A stretch of 64,000 nt of DNA, taken from Mycolicibacterium peregrinum. GTDB taxonomy: Bacteria > Actinomycetota > Actinomycetes > Mycobacteriales > Mycobacteriaceae. The DNA lies in NCBI RefSeq assembly GCF_002102345.1, contig NZ_LQPP01000067.1:1-64000 (forward strand), read 5' to 3'. The notes under the pieces were generated by a model that was not told where the DNA came from, did no database searches, and saw nothing but the letters and a program-made list of their open reading frames with translations. Position 1 is the first letter of the stretch, and every line of letters begins with the position of its first letter. Shown piece after piece: positions 43,120 to 51,303 of this stretch. A program made the translations under genes and the position numbers.

Positions 43120-43135
43120 GTCACGGTGTGCTCAC
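43120..43135 (-). promoter_or_regulatory. GTGA repeat in the nirB upstream region
   Basis: On the nirB strand GTGAG-N6-GTGAC, an 11-bp-phased direct repeat, lies 55-70 bp before the ATG. A similar GTGAC-N6-GTGAA occurs (opposite strand) at 35855-35870 before narK. Spacing resembles GlnR half-sites but the bases do not fully match the consensus. Confidence 0.25.
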
Positions 43136-43178
43136 GGCCCGCGCGCCGCAGATGTGAGATTGCCGGGCGGTGTGCCGG

Positions 43179-44591
43179 TCAGCCCGCTTGACGCGCCAGC
43201 GCCCGGCCGATGACCCGGGCGGCCTCGTCAAAACGCTGCGGATCGGGCCCGGAATAGTTGAGTCGCAGGTAAGGCCCGGACGGCTCGGCGGGAAACCACT
43301 CATTGCCCGGCGCGACCAGCACCGACTCCGCCTCACACTCACGCACCAGGCGCTGCAGGTTGATCGCATCGGGCAGGCGCAGCCACAGGTGCAGCCCGCC
43401 GAGGGGCACCTGTTCCAACTGCGCGCCGGGTGCGTGCTCGGCGAGCGCGGTGATCAACTGATCACGTCGGGCCCGTAATTGCCTGCGCACGTCGCGCAGG
43501 TGGGTTCGCCAGGCCGGCTGGGTCACCACATCCAGCGCGGCCGCCTGCAACAGCCCACTGACATACATCGACTCCGCTCCGCGATCGGCGAGAATCCGGT
43601 CGCGCGCAGGACCTCTGGCCACCATCGCGGCCACCCGGACCGACGGCGACACACTCTTGGTCAGCGACCTCAGATAGATGACGTGGCCCGCGTCGTCGGA
43701 TGCCGCCACCGGCCGGGACGTGCTGTCGATACCGAAATCGTGTGCCCAGTCATCCTCGACCAGGAAGGCGCCGTGACTGCGCACCACCTCGAGCACCTGG
43801 CCGGCCAGGTCCGGATCCCATTGCGCACCGGTCGGATTGGCGAAGTTGGGCTGAGCGTAGAACACCCGCGCCCCGCTCTCGGCGAACGCACGCGAAAGTT
43901 CCTCGGGGTCAGGGCCTCTCGGCCCGCTGGGCACCGGCACCAACCGGACACCACTCTGAGCCGCCGCCAGGATGGCGCCCCAGTAGCTGGGCGACTCGAT
44001 CAACATCGGCTGCCCGAATCCGACCAGTGCGCGAAAGATGGAGCTCAGGCCGCTCTGGCTGCCGGGCAGCACGATCACCTCACGTGCCGTCGGCGCGGTC
44101 ACGCCGGCCCCGAACGACTCGGCCAGTTCCTGGGCGAACCAGGCTTGCAGATCGGGGCGGCCGGGTGCAGGCGCCGGACTCAGCGCAGCGTCCCCGCGCG
44201 CTGCCCGGGCGAATGCGGTGCGGACCAACCGCGCAGGAAGCAGTTCGTGAACGGGATAGCCGGAGTGCAATGCGATCAGGTCGGGCGCGACGCTCCGCAG
44301 CGGAGTCGACATGGCCGGGATCCGCGCTTGCGGGGATCCCAGGGCGGCCGTCTGCCAGCCGTAGTCGGGAAGGCGCGCGCTGCGCACCGCGCGCACGAAC
44401 GTTCCGACACCCGGCCGGCTCTCCACCAGGCCCTGGCTGCGCAGCGTGCGCATGGCCTTGGCCACCGTCACCGGGCTGGCGGCGTACTCCGCCACCAGAG
44501 CGCGGTTGGACGGTAGCTGCGCGCCCGGCGGGGCGGTGGCGACCCACTTTCGCAGACCGGACACGATGCGGTCGGTGCTATCGTTATCCAT
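43179..44591 (-). CDS. MocR-family regulator (GntR HTH + aminotransferase)
   Basis: 470 aa. N-terminal GntR winged helix (SNRALVAEYAASPVTVAKAM, RTLRSQGLVESRPGVGTF) and a class I aminotransferase-like domain with the PLP lysine in SLTKSVSPSVRVA. MocR proteins sense PLP or amino compounds and control a neighbouring gene, here the divergent EamA exporter. ATG overlaps the EamA ATG on the other strand. TACTCT ends 9 nt upstream, so probably leaderless. Confidence 0.9.
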   Translation of the reverse strand: MDNDSTDRIVSGLRKWVATAPPGAQLPSNRALVAEYAASPVTVAKAMRTLRSQGLVESRPGVGTFVRAVRSARLPDYGWQTAALGSPQARIPAMSTPLRSVAPDLIALHSGYPVHELLPARLVRTAFARAARGDAALSPAPAPGRPDLQAWFAQELAESFGAGVTAPTAREVIVLPGSQSGLSSIFRALVGFGQPMLIESPSYWGAILAAAQSGVRLVPVPSGPRGPDPEELSRAFAESGARVFYAQPNFANPTGAQWDPDLAGQVLEVVRSHGAFLVEDDWAHDFGIDSTSRPVAASDDAGHVIYLRSLTKSVSPSVRVAAMVARGPARDRILADRGAESMYVSGLLQAAALDVVTQPAWRTHLRDVRRQLRARRDQLITALAEHAPGAQLEQVPLGGLHLWLRLPDAINLQRLVRECEAESVLVAPGNEWFPAEPSGPYLRLNYSGPDPQRFDEAARVIGRALARQAG

Positions 44592-45498
44592 GTTGAAGCA
44601 GAGTAGCGCTACTCATCATAGTTCGTCAGCGCTATCCCACCCCGGGTTGTGGTGGGGATTGTTGGGCGTGACGGCCTTCTCGTTCACCATCGTGTTCACC
44701 AAGGTCGCCATCGGCGGACTGTCTCCCCTGTTCATCGGCGCCGGGCGGGCCGTCGTCGCCGCCGCCATCGCGGTCGCCGCCCTCGTCCTGACCCGACAGG
44801 CGCTGCCCAGCGGCCGGCAGTGGGCGCGGCTGGCCGTGGTGGCCGCCGGGGTCGTGGCCGGGTTTCCGCTACTGACCTCCTATGCGCTCACCGTCGTTCC
44901 TGCCAGTCACGGCGCCATCGTGGTGGCGCTGCTTCCGGCCGCCACCGCGGTGTGCGCGGTGCTGCGCGGACACGAGCGTCCGCCGGTCACCTTCTGGGTG
45001 TTGGCCGCCGCCGGAGCGCTGGCGGCGGTGGTGTTCGCCATGGTGCACGGCTCCGGCCTCGGCCATCTGAGCTGGCCGGACCTGCTGCTGTTCGGCGCGG
45101 TGCTCGCCGCGGCGATCGGGTACGCCGAGGGCGGTTTGCTGGCCAGGGAACTGGGCGCATGGCAGACCGTGTCATGGGCCCTGGTCGTCGCGGCGCCGGT
45201 GATGCTGGCCTTGACGACGCTGGCCGTGGTGCAGCAACCGCCGCATGCGACGCCGGTGCAGTGGACGGCGTTCGGCTACCTCGCGGCCGTCAGCATGTAC
45301 CTGGGCTTCTTCGCCTGGTACCGCGGACTGGCCATCGGACCCATGACGCAGGTGAGCCAGGTGCAGTTGATCCAACCGGTTCTCACCATCGGCTGGGCCG
45401 CGTTGCTGCTGCACGAACGGCTGACCTGGTCGACGGTGCTCGGCGGCGCGGTGGTCATCGGATGTGCGGCGCTGGCCGTCCGCGTCCGCCTACGGTGA
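44590..45498 (+). CDS. EamA/DMT-family transporter
   Basis: 302 aa with ten membrane spans in two EamA repeats (LLGVTAFSFTIVFTKVAIGG; later LAAVSMYLGFFAWYRGLAIG and LIQPVLTIGWAALLLHERL). Metabolite or amino-acid exporter. ATG overlaps the MocR start; TATCGT (44579-44584) ends 6 nt upstream, so leaderless initiation is likely. A start about 20 codons later (TTG) cannot be excluded. Confidence 0.85.
   Translation: MLKQSSATHHSSSALSHPGLWWGLLGVTAFSFTIVFTKVAIGGLSPLFIGAGRAVVAAAIAVAALVLTRQALPSGRQWARLAVVAAGVVAGFPLLTSYALTVVPASHGAIVVALLPAATAVCAVLRGHERPPVTFWVLAAAGALAAVVFAMVHGSGLGHLSWPDLLLFGAVLAAAIGYAEGGLLARELGAWQTVSWALVVAAPVMLALTTLAVVQQPPHATPVQWTAFGYLAAVSMYLGFFAWYRGLAIGPMTQVSQVQLIQPVLTIGWAALLLHERLTWSTVLGGAVVIGCAALAVRVRLR
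44601..44614. promoter_or_regulatory. Perfect 14-bp palindrome at the MocR/EamA starts
   Basis: GAGTAGCGCTACTC is its own reverse complement. It lies 10 bp upstream of the MocR ATG, overlaps its probable -10 (TACTCT) and sits within the first codons of EamA. Probable MocR operator. Confidence 0.6.
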
Positions 45499-45514
45499 TT
45501 CTTCGGACCGACGC

Positions 45515-45553
45515 CGAAAGCCGGTAGAAACCCTTGGTTTCCACCGGCTTTCG
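45515..45553. terminator. Long bidirectional hairpin after EamA
   Basis: CGAAAGCCGGT (45515-45525) pairs with ACCGGCTTTCG (45543-45553); inside, GAAACC pairs with GGTTTC around a CTT loop, with a single A/C mismatch. It lies between the convergent EamA gene and the secreted-protein gene: a shared terminator. Confidence 0.8.
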
Positions 45554-45559
45554 CATGGG

Positions 45560-46048
45560 TCAAATGTTCACCGGAAAGTCCGAGCTGTAGACGTCACCGC
45601 GAATGCGTCCCGGTGGCGGCGGCCCCTCGACGACCACCCACGCCTGCGTGGCATCCGCAGCCAATTGACCGGCGACCGTCACGGTCGCCGTCCCACTCGC
45701 ATCGGTGTGCAGCGTTGCGCCCGCCACACCGGGATCCCCGACGTTGCATGTCGCCACCGACGGCCTCGGCAGTTGGATGAGCCTGACCCGGTAGTCGGTG
45801 TCGGGCGTGGCCGACTGCAGCGACACCTCGGCACCTACGTGCGAGCCGTCTGCGCCGATGCTGGCCCGGCCGGAGCCGGAACCCGAGCCCATCCCGCCGA
45901 GAAACAAGGCCTTCGTGAAATCACACCCGCGGATCGAGTTCGACAACGGCACCGTCGTCGCCGCCCCGGCCGGTGCCGCGCCGATCCCACTGAGCATCAG
46001 CCCACCGGCCGCAGCCAGTGTCACCACACTTCTCATGCGCCAACCCAT
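45560..46048 (-). CDS. Secreted protein of unknown function
   Basis: 162 aa. Signal peptide (VVTLAAAGGLMLSGIGAAPAGAA), then a beta-rich domain with two Cys (IRGCDF, VATCNVGD) and an immunoglobulin-like run (GATLHTDASGTATVTVAGQL). No named family recognised. An in-frame ATG four codons later is an equally good start. Confidence 0.65.
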   Translation of the reverse strand: MGWRMRSVVTLAAAGGLMLSGIGAAPAGAATTVPLSNSIRGCDFTKALFLGGMGSGSGSGRASIGADGSHVGAEVSLQSATPDTDYRVRLIQLPRPSVATCNVGDPGVAGATLHTDASGTATVTVAGQLAADATQAWVVVEGPPPPGRIRGDVYSSDFPVNI

Positions 46049-46150
46049 CGCCGCATCCCACCTGCTCGACGTATCAGTGCGTCATTATTGGCACAGATCG
46101 CACACCGAGAAGCGGAAGTTCGCGCAAAAAGACCGGTCGGCCGCGAACGG

Positions 46151-46909
46151 CTAGCGCCAGCGCCTCAGCACATCCTTGGCCCGCGCACTCAGCACGGCCT
46201 GCAGGAACGGCCCGAAGGTAATCCGCCCCACTCCGATGGCTGCCAACGCGGCAAGGTCTGCGGAATCCGCCGGAACTGTCACGCTGACCGGCAGCGGCAC
46301 GGCAGAAACGAAGCGCCCCAGCCCTTCCGGGTCGGCCAGGCCGGCCGGGAACAGCGAATCGGCACCGGCGGCCGCCGCCTCCGACAGGCGCGCGATCCCC
46401 CGATCCACCCGATCGGCGGTGTCCCCGTCCTTGCGCAGGAACAGGTCCGTGCGGGCATTGATCACCACGTGCACACCCGCGGCGTCGGCGGCCGCGCGCA
46501 ACTGCCCGACCAACTCGGCATGCTCGGCCGGACTGCGCAGCCGCTTGTCCTCCTTGTGCACGGTGTCCTCCAGGTTGAAGCCGACCGCTCCGACGTCGAG
46601 CAGGCCTTCGATCAGCCGCTCCGGCCGCTCGCCATAGCCGGATTCGATGTCCACCGACACCGGCACATCCACCGCCTCGGTGATCTGCCGTACCCGGGTC
46701 AGCACGTCGTCGAATGACATTCCCTCGCCGTCGGACTTGCCGATGGACTCGGCCAGCGGGTGGCTACCCACCGTGAGTGCGGAAAACCCCTCGCCGACTG
46801 CCAATCGCGCCGACCAGGCGTCCCAGACCGTGGGCAGCACAACGGGGTTGCCGGGCCGGTGCAGCGCCAGCAGCGCCGCAGCCCGGTCCTGCAACGTGGT
46901 CTCACTCAT
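46151..46909 (-). CDS. Isocitrate lyase/PEP mutase superfamily enzyme
   Basis: 252 aa. NPVVLPTVWDAWSARL, VSVDIESGYGERPERL, GAVGFNLEDTVHKEDKRL and VINARTDLFLR give the metal site and barrel of the PEP mutase/oxaloacetate decarboxylase group. The KKCGH loop of true isocitrate lyases is absent, so a C-C lyase on a small alpha-keto acid is more likely. Divergent from the Sdh1 operon, sharing the 211-bp gap. Confidence 0.82.
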   Translation of the reverse strand: MSETTLQDRAAALLALHRPGNPVVLPTVWDAWSARLAVGEGFSALTVGSHPLAESIGKSDGEGMSFDDVLTRVRQITEAVDVPVSVDIESGYGERPERLIEGLLDVGAVGFNLEDTVHKEDKRLRSPAEHAELVGQLRAAADAAGVHVVINARTDLFLRKDGDTADRVDRGIARLSEAAAAGADSLFPAGLADPEGLGRFVSAVPLPVSVTVPADSADLAALAAIGVGRITFGPFLQAVLSARAKDVLRRWR

Positions 46910-47031
46910 ACGTCCTCCAGATGCTCAGATGTGCTGCTCAGATGTCCTTCGACCGGCCGCTAAGCCGACGAAACCAACACTACGACCTGGGTTCCCGGAG
47001 CTCATCCGGTGCGCCGGCCGCCGACTGTCTC

Positions 47032-47051
47032 GACGTGATGCGCATCACGTC
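47032..47051. promoter_or_regulatory. CRP-like 20-bp palindrome upstream of the Sdh1 operon
   Basis: A perfect 20-bp palindrome whose core GTGATGCGCATCAC is GTGA-N6-TCAC, the CRP/Cmr core. TAGCAT at 47068-47073 is a -10 candidate; the inferred start near 47080 would put the palindrome centre at about -38. A second GTGAT half-site is at 47058-47062. Confidence 0.7.
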
Positions 47052-47120
47052 CCGATCGTGATGTGGCTAGCATTGGTTGTCGTACTGTGAGCCCCGACAC
47101 CTTCAGCCCGAGGAGGTCAC

Positions 47121-47417
47121 TTGTCCACCACCACTGAGTTCTCCGAACTGCACAACCTGATCGGCGACATGCGTCGCTGCGTCACCACGTTGGCGGCGAA
47201 GTACGGGGATTCCCCCGCCATGCGCCGCGTCGTGAACGACGCCGAGCGGATCCTCAACGACATCGAGCGGTTGGACATCGACGCCGAAGAGTTGGAAATG
47301 CGTCACGGCGTCACTCGCCAAAAACAAGGCCGCGAAAAGATCGGCATCCCCGATACCCAATACGGAAGCGAGTTCTGGCAGGACGTCGCCGACGAGGGTC
47401 TCGGCGGATACCGCTGA
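47121..47417 (+). CDS. Rv0250c-like conserved small protein of the Sdh1 operon
   Basis: 98 aa, helical and acidic (TEFSELHNLIGDMRRCVTTL; DTQYGSEFWQDVADEGLGGY). It matches Rv0250c, which lies at the head of the Sdh1 operon in M. tuberculosis. TTG start with a perfect AGGAGG. Role unknown; possibly assembly or regulation of Sdh1. Confidence 0.8.
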   Translation: MSTTTEFSELHNLIGDMRRCVTTLAAKYGDSPAMRRVVNDAERILNDIERLDIDAEELEMRHGVTRQKQGREKIGIPDTQYGSEFWQDVADEGLGGYR

Positions 47418-47467
47418 GCACGCGGGTGCTTGCGCCCGCCGAACAACTGAACTGAAGAAAGGGAACC

Positions 47468-48298
47468 GTGAGCGCACCCACTGCTGACCGTCGCGCGACC
47501 GGGGTCTTCTCGTCAACACGAGCGCAGATCCCCGAGCGCACCCTCCGGACCGATCGGTGGTGGCAGTCGCCCCTGGTCGTCGATCTCGGCTTCGCCGCCT
47601 TCGTCGTCTATGCGACTGTGCGCGCTTTCCTGCAGAGCAATTACTACGTACCGCAGTACAACTATCTGACGCCGTTCTACTCACCGTGTGTCAGCCAGGG
47701 CTGCACCCCGGAGGCCAGCCACTTCTGGCCACAGTTCCTGCCCGACGTGTGGTGGCTGCCGTACGCGGCCTTGTCACTGCCGTTCCTGCTGCTGTTCCGC
47801 CTGACCTGCTACTACTATCGCGGCGCGTATTACCGCTCGGTCTGGCAGTCGCCCACCGCATGCGCGGTCGCCGAGCCGCACGCGAAGTACACGGGCGAGA
47901 GCCGGCTGCCGCTGATAATCCAGAACACCCACCGGTACTTCTTCTATATCGCCGGCATCATCTCGCTGATCAACTCCTATGACGCGATCGTCGCGTTCCA
48001 CTCGGACAAGACCGCCAGCGGCTTCGGCTTCGGACTCGGCAACCTCATCCTGCTGGGCAACGTCATCATGCTGTGGGTCTACACACTGTCCTGCCATTCG
48101 TGCCGCCACGTCGCGGGCGGACGCCTCAAGCATTTCTCCAAACACCCTGTGCGGTACTGGATGTGGACGCAGATCAGCAAACTCAACGTCCGCCACAAGC
48201 AGTACGCGTGGATCACGCTGGGCACCCTGATGCTGACCGACTTCTACATCATGCTGGTAGCCAGTGGCACCATCTCCGACCTGAGATTCATTGGTTAG
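47468..48298 (+). CDS. sdhC: Succinate dehydrogenase 1 membrane anchor subunit
   Basis: 276 aa with five or so membrane spans (LVVDLGFAAFVVYATVRAFL first). Contains SCHSCRHVAGG (Cys209, His210, Cys212, His214) and CVSQGC. From memory, M. smegmatis Sdh1 was reported to hold a membrane-embedded Rieske-type [2Fe-2S] cluster in SdhC, for which these are candidate ligands. GTG start with AAGAAAGG upstream. Equivalent to Rv0249c. Confidence 0.85.
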   Translation: MSAPTADRRATGVFSSTRAQIPERTLRTDRWWQSPLVVDLGFAAFVVYATVRAFLQSNYYVPQYNYLTPFYSPCVSQGCTPEASHFWPQFLPDVWWLPYAALSLPFLLLFRLTCYYYRGAYYRSVWQSPTACAVAEPHAKYTGESRLPLIIQNTHRYFFYIAGIISLINSYDAIVAFHSDKTASGFGFGLGNLILLGNVIMLWVYTLSCHSCRHVAGGRLKHFSKHPVRYWMWTQISKLNVRHKQYAWITLGTLMLTDFYIMLVASGTISDLRFIG

Positions 48299-48331
48299 CA
48301 ACCATTTACACAAATTAGGGATAAAGACTGC

Positions 48332-50242
48332 ATGACATCGGAATTGGAACGGCACTCCTACGACGTAGTCGTGATCGGTGCCGGTGGGGCTGGACTGCGC
48401 GCCGTGATCGAGGCACGCGAACGCGGTCTGCGCGTGGCGGTGGTGACCAAGTCGTTGTTCGGCAAGGCCCACACCGTGATGGCCGAGGGCGGGTGCGCCG
48501 CGGCGATGCGCAACGTCAACACCAAGGACTCCTGGCAGGTCCACTTCGGTGACACCATGCGCGGCGGCAAGTTCCTCAACAACTGGCGGATGGCCGAGCT
48601 GCACGCGCAGGAAGCCCCCGACCGGGTGTGGGAGCTGGAAACCTATGGCGCACTGTTCGACCGGACCAAGGACGGCCGGATCAGCCAGCGCAACTTCGGC
48701 GGGCACACCTACCCTCGGCTGGCCCACGTCGGTGATCGCACCGGCCTGGAGATCATCCGCACCCTGCAGCAGAAGATCGTCTCGCTGCAGCAGGAGGACA
48801 AGGCCGAGCTCGGCGACTACGAGGCCCGGATCAAGGTCTTCCACGAGTGCTCGATCACCGAGCTGATCAAGGACGGTGACCGGATCGCGGGCGCCTTCGG
48901 GTACTACCGCGAGACCGGCAACTTCGTGCTGTTCGAGGCTCCCGCGATCGTGCTGGCCACCGGAGGTATCGGCAAGTCGTTCAAGGTGTCGTCGAACTCC
49001 TGGGAGTACACCGGTGACGGCCACGCCCTGGCACTGCGCGCCGGGTCCGGTCTGATCAACATGGAGTTCATCCAGTTCCACCCGACCGGCATGGTCTGGC
49101 CGCTGTCGGTGAAGGGCATCCTGGTCACCGAAGGTGTCCGCGGTGACGGTGGGGTGCTGAAGAACTCCGAGGGCAAGCGGTTCATGTTCGACTACATCCC
49201 CTCGGTGTTCAAGGGCCAGTACGCCGAGACCGAGGAAGAAGCCGACCAGTGGCTCAAGGACAACGACTCGGCACGCCGCACCCCTGACCTGCTCCCCCGC
49301 GACGAGGTGGCCCGCGCCATCAACTCCGAGGTCAAGGCGGGCCGCGGTTCGCCGCACGGCGGTGTCTACCTCGACATCGCCTCGCGCATGCCCACCGAGG
49401 AGATCAAGCGCCGGCTGCCCTCGATGTACCACCAGTTCATGGAACTGGCCGAAGTCGACATCACCAAGGACGAGATGGAAGTCGGCCCAACCTGTCACTA
49501 CGTGATGGGCGGTATCGAGGTGGATCCGGACACCGGAGGCGCCGCCACCCTCGGGCTGTTCGCAGCAGGCGAGTGCTCGGGCGGCATGCACGGCTCGAAT
49601 CGCCTTGGTGGCAACTCACTTTCGGATCTGCTGGTGTTCGGCCGGCGCGCCGGACTCGGTGCAGCCGACTATGTGCAGGCGCTGCCGGAGCGGCCCAAGG
49701 TGTCGGAGGCCGCGCTCATCGAGGCCACCGAACTCGCGCTGGCGCCGTTCGAAACTCACACGAACCCGGAGAATCCGTACACGCTGCACGCCGAACTGCA
49801 GCAATGCATGAACGACCTGGTCGGCATCATCCGCAAGGCCGAAGAGATCGAGGAAGCGCTGACCAAGCTCGCCGAGCTGCGCACCCGCGTGCACAACGTC
49901 AGCGTCGAGGGCGGCCGCGTCTTCAACCCGGGCTGGCACCTGGCCATCGACATGCGCAACATGCTGCTGGTCAGCGAGTGCGTCGCCAAGGCCGCGCTGG
50001 CCCGCACCGAAAGCCGTGGCGGACACACCCGCGATGACCATCCGGAGATGGACGCGAACTGGCGCAACACTCTGCTGGTGTGCCGCGCGTCCGGCGACGA
50101 CCAGGTGGTGCCGGACGTGACCGTGACGCCCGAGTCGCAGCTGCCCATGCGGGCGGACCTGCTGGCGACGTTCGAACTGTCCGAACTCGAAAAGTATTAC
50201 ACCGAGCAAGAACTGGCCGAACACCCCGATAGGAAGGGCTGA
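48332..50242 (+). CDS. sdhA: Succinate dehydrogenase 1 flavoprotein subunit
   Basis: 636 aa. FAD motif VVIGAGGAGLRAVIEA, the covalent-FAD His in KAHTVMAEGGCAAAM, substrate loop (EFIQFHPTGMVWPLSVKG; HGSNRLGGNSLSDLLVFG). Oxidises succinate to fumarate at the cytosolic face. Third in the operon; sdhB follows after 2 bp. Equivalent to Rv0248c. Confidence 0.96.
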   Translation: MTSELERHSYDVVVIGAGGAGLRAVIEARERGLRVAVVTKSLFGKAHTVMAEGGCAAAMRNVNTKDSWQVHFGDTMRGGKFLNNWRMAELHAQEAPDRVWELETYGALFDRTKDGRISQRNFGGHTYPRLAHVGDRTGLEIIRTLQQKIVSLQQEDKAELGDYEARIKVFHECSITELIKDGDRIAGAFGYYRETGNFVLFEAPAIVLATGGIGKSFKVSSNSWEYTGDGHALALRAGSGLINMEFIQFHPTGMVWPLSVKGILVTEGVRGDGGVLKNSEGKRFMFDYIPSVFKGQYAETEEEADQWLKDNDSARRTPDLLPRDEVARAINSEVKAGRGSPHGGVYLDIASRMPTEEIKRRLPSMYHQFMELAEVDITKDEMEVGPTCHYVMGGIEVDPDTGGAATLGLFAAGECSGGMHGSNRLGGNSLSDLLVFGRRAGLGAADYVQALPERPKVSEAALIEATELALAPFETHTNPENPYTLHAELQQCMNDLVGIIRKAEEIEEALTKLAELRTRVHNVSVEGGRVFNPGWHLAIDMRNMLLVSECVAKAALARTESRGGHTRDDHPEMDANWRNTLLVCRASGDDQVVPDVTVTPESQLPMRADLLATFELSELEKYYTEQELAEHPDRKG

Positions 50243-50244
50243 GC

Positions 50245-50994
50245 ATGAGTGCGTATGACGCGAACCTGCGGGTGTGGCGCGGCGACGAAACCGGCGGCGA
50301 GCTCCACGACTACACCGTCGAGGTGAACGACGGTGAGGTGGTGCTCGACATCATCCACCGCCTGCAGGCCACCCAGGCCGGCGATCTGGCGGTGCGGTGG
50401 AATTGCAAGGCCGGCAAGTGCGGATCGTGCTCGGCGGAGATCAACGGCCGCCCGAGGCTGATGTGCATGACCCGCATGTCGACCTTCGATCCGGACGAAA
50501 CCGTCACTGTGACGCCGATGCGGACGTTCCCGGTGATGCGCGACCTGGTGACCGACGTGTCCTTCAACTACGAGAAGGCCCGGCAGATCCCATCGTTCAC
50601 CCCGCCGAAGGACCTGCAGCCCGGCGAGTACCGGATGCAGCAAGAGGACGTCGAGCGCAGCCAGGAATTCCGCAAGTGCATCGAGTGCTTCCTGTGCCAG
50701 AACGTGTGCCACGTCGTGCGTGATCACGAGGAGAACAAAGAAGCGTTCGCCGGCCCGCGGTTCCACATGCGGATCGCGGAGTTGGACATGCACCCGCTCG
50801 ACGTCATGGACCGCAAGGACATGGCTCAGGACGACTTCGGCCTCGGCTACTGCAACATCACCAAGTGCTGCACCGAGGTGTGCCCGGAGAACATCAAGAT
50901 CACCGACAACGCGCTGATCCCGATGAAGGAACGGGTTGCCGACCGCAAGTACGACCCGATTGTGTGGTTGGGCAACAAGCTGTTTAGGCGCTAG
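50245..50994 (+). CDS. sdhB: Succinate dehydrogenase 1 iron-sulfur subunit
   Basis: 249 aa. [2Fe-2S] ligands in CKAGKCGSCSAEING with RLMC; [4Fe-4S]/[3Fe-4S] ligands in CIECFLCQNVC and KCCTEVCPENI. Carries electrons from FAD to the membrane subunit. Last gene of the operon, followed by a strong hairpin. Equivalent to Rv0247c. Confidence 0.96.
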   Translation: MSAYDANLRVWRGDETGGELHDYTVEVNDGEVVLDIIHRLQATQAGDLAVRWNCKAGKCGSCSAEINGRPRLMCMTRMSTFDPDETVTVTPMRTFPVMRDLVTDVSFNYEKARQIPSFTPPKDLQPGEYRMQQEDVERSQEFRKCIECFLCQNVCHVVRDHEENKEAFAGPRFHMRIAELDMHPLDVMDRKDMAQDDFGLGYCNITKCCTEVCPENIKITDNALIPMKERVADRKYDPIVWLGNKLFRR

Positions 50995-51001
50995 CTTCTT
51001 C

Positions 51002-51062
51002 CGCCGAGTGTGCGCTCAGATCGCGATTCGAATGATTACGCGATCTGAGCGCACACTCGGCG
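51002..51062. terminator. 24-bp perfect inverted repeat after sdhB
   Basis: Arms at 51002-51025 and 51039-51062 are exact reverse complements (24 of 24) around a 13-nt AT-rich loop. It begins 8 bp after the sdhB stop. Works as a terminator hairpin by position; the arm sequence (AGTGTGCGCTCAGATCGCG) may also be a dispersed repeat. Confidence 0.8.
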
Positions 51063-51120
51063 TTTGGTCGACGGCGTAGGCTCGTGACAAAGCAGCCAAT
51101 CACCGTCGAAAGGCAGCTCC

Positions 51121-51282
51121 ATGAGCATGGGACAGACTCACAGCGTCAACGAGATCCGGACCGCGATCCGCGAACTGTCGGTCAGGGCCGACCTGGCCCG
51201 TAAAGAGGGCCGTCCGGACGATGCCGGCGAGATCGAACAGCGCATCGCCAAATACCGCGACGAGCTGGCTGCACGTCCCTGA
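51121..51282 (+). CDS. Small helical protein (53 aa), unrecognised
   Basis: MSMGQTHSVNEIRTAIRELS, then RADLARKEGRPDDAGEIEQR and a KYRDELAARP end: a charged helical hairpin. AAAGGCAG lies upstream of the ATG and third positions are strongly G/C. Convergent with the flavin reductase gene, 21 bp apart. Confidence 0.6.
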   Translation: MSMGQTHSVNEIRTAIRELSVRADLARKEGRPDDAGEIEQRIAKYRDELAARP

Positions 51283-51303
51283 GACGGCCGAGGCCCCCGG
51301 ACG

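Noticed and set aside
47774..49591. 605-codon frame opposite sdhC/sdhA
   Set aside because: Shadow of conserved respiratory genes.
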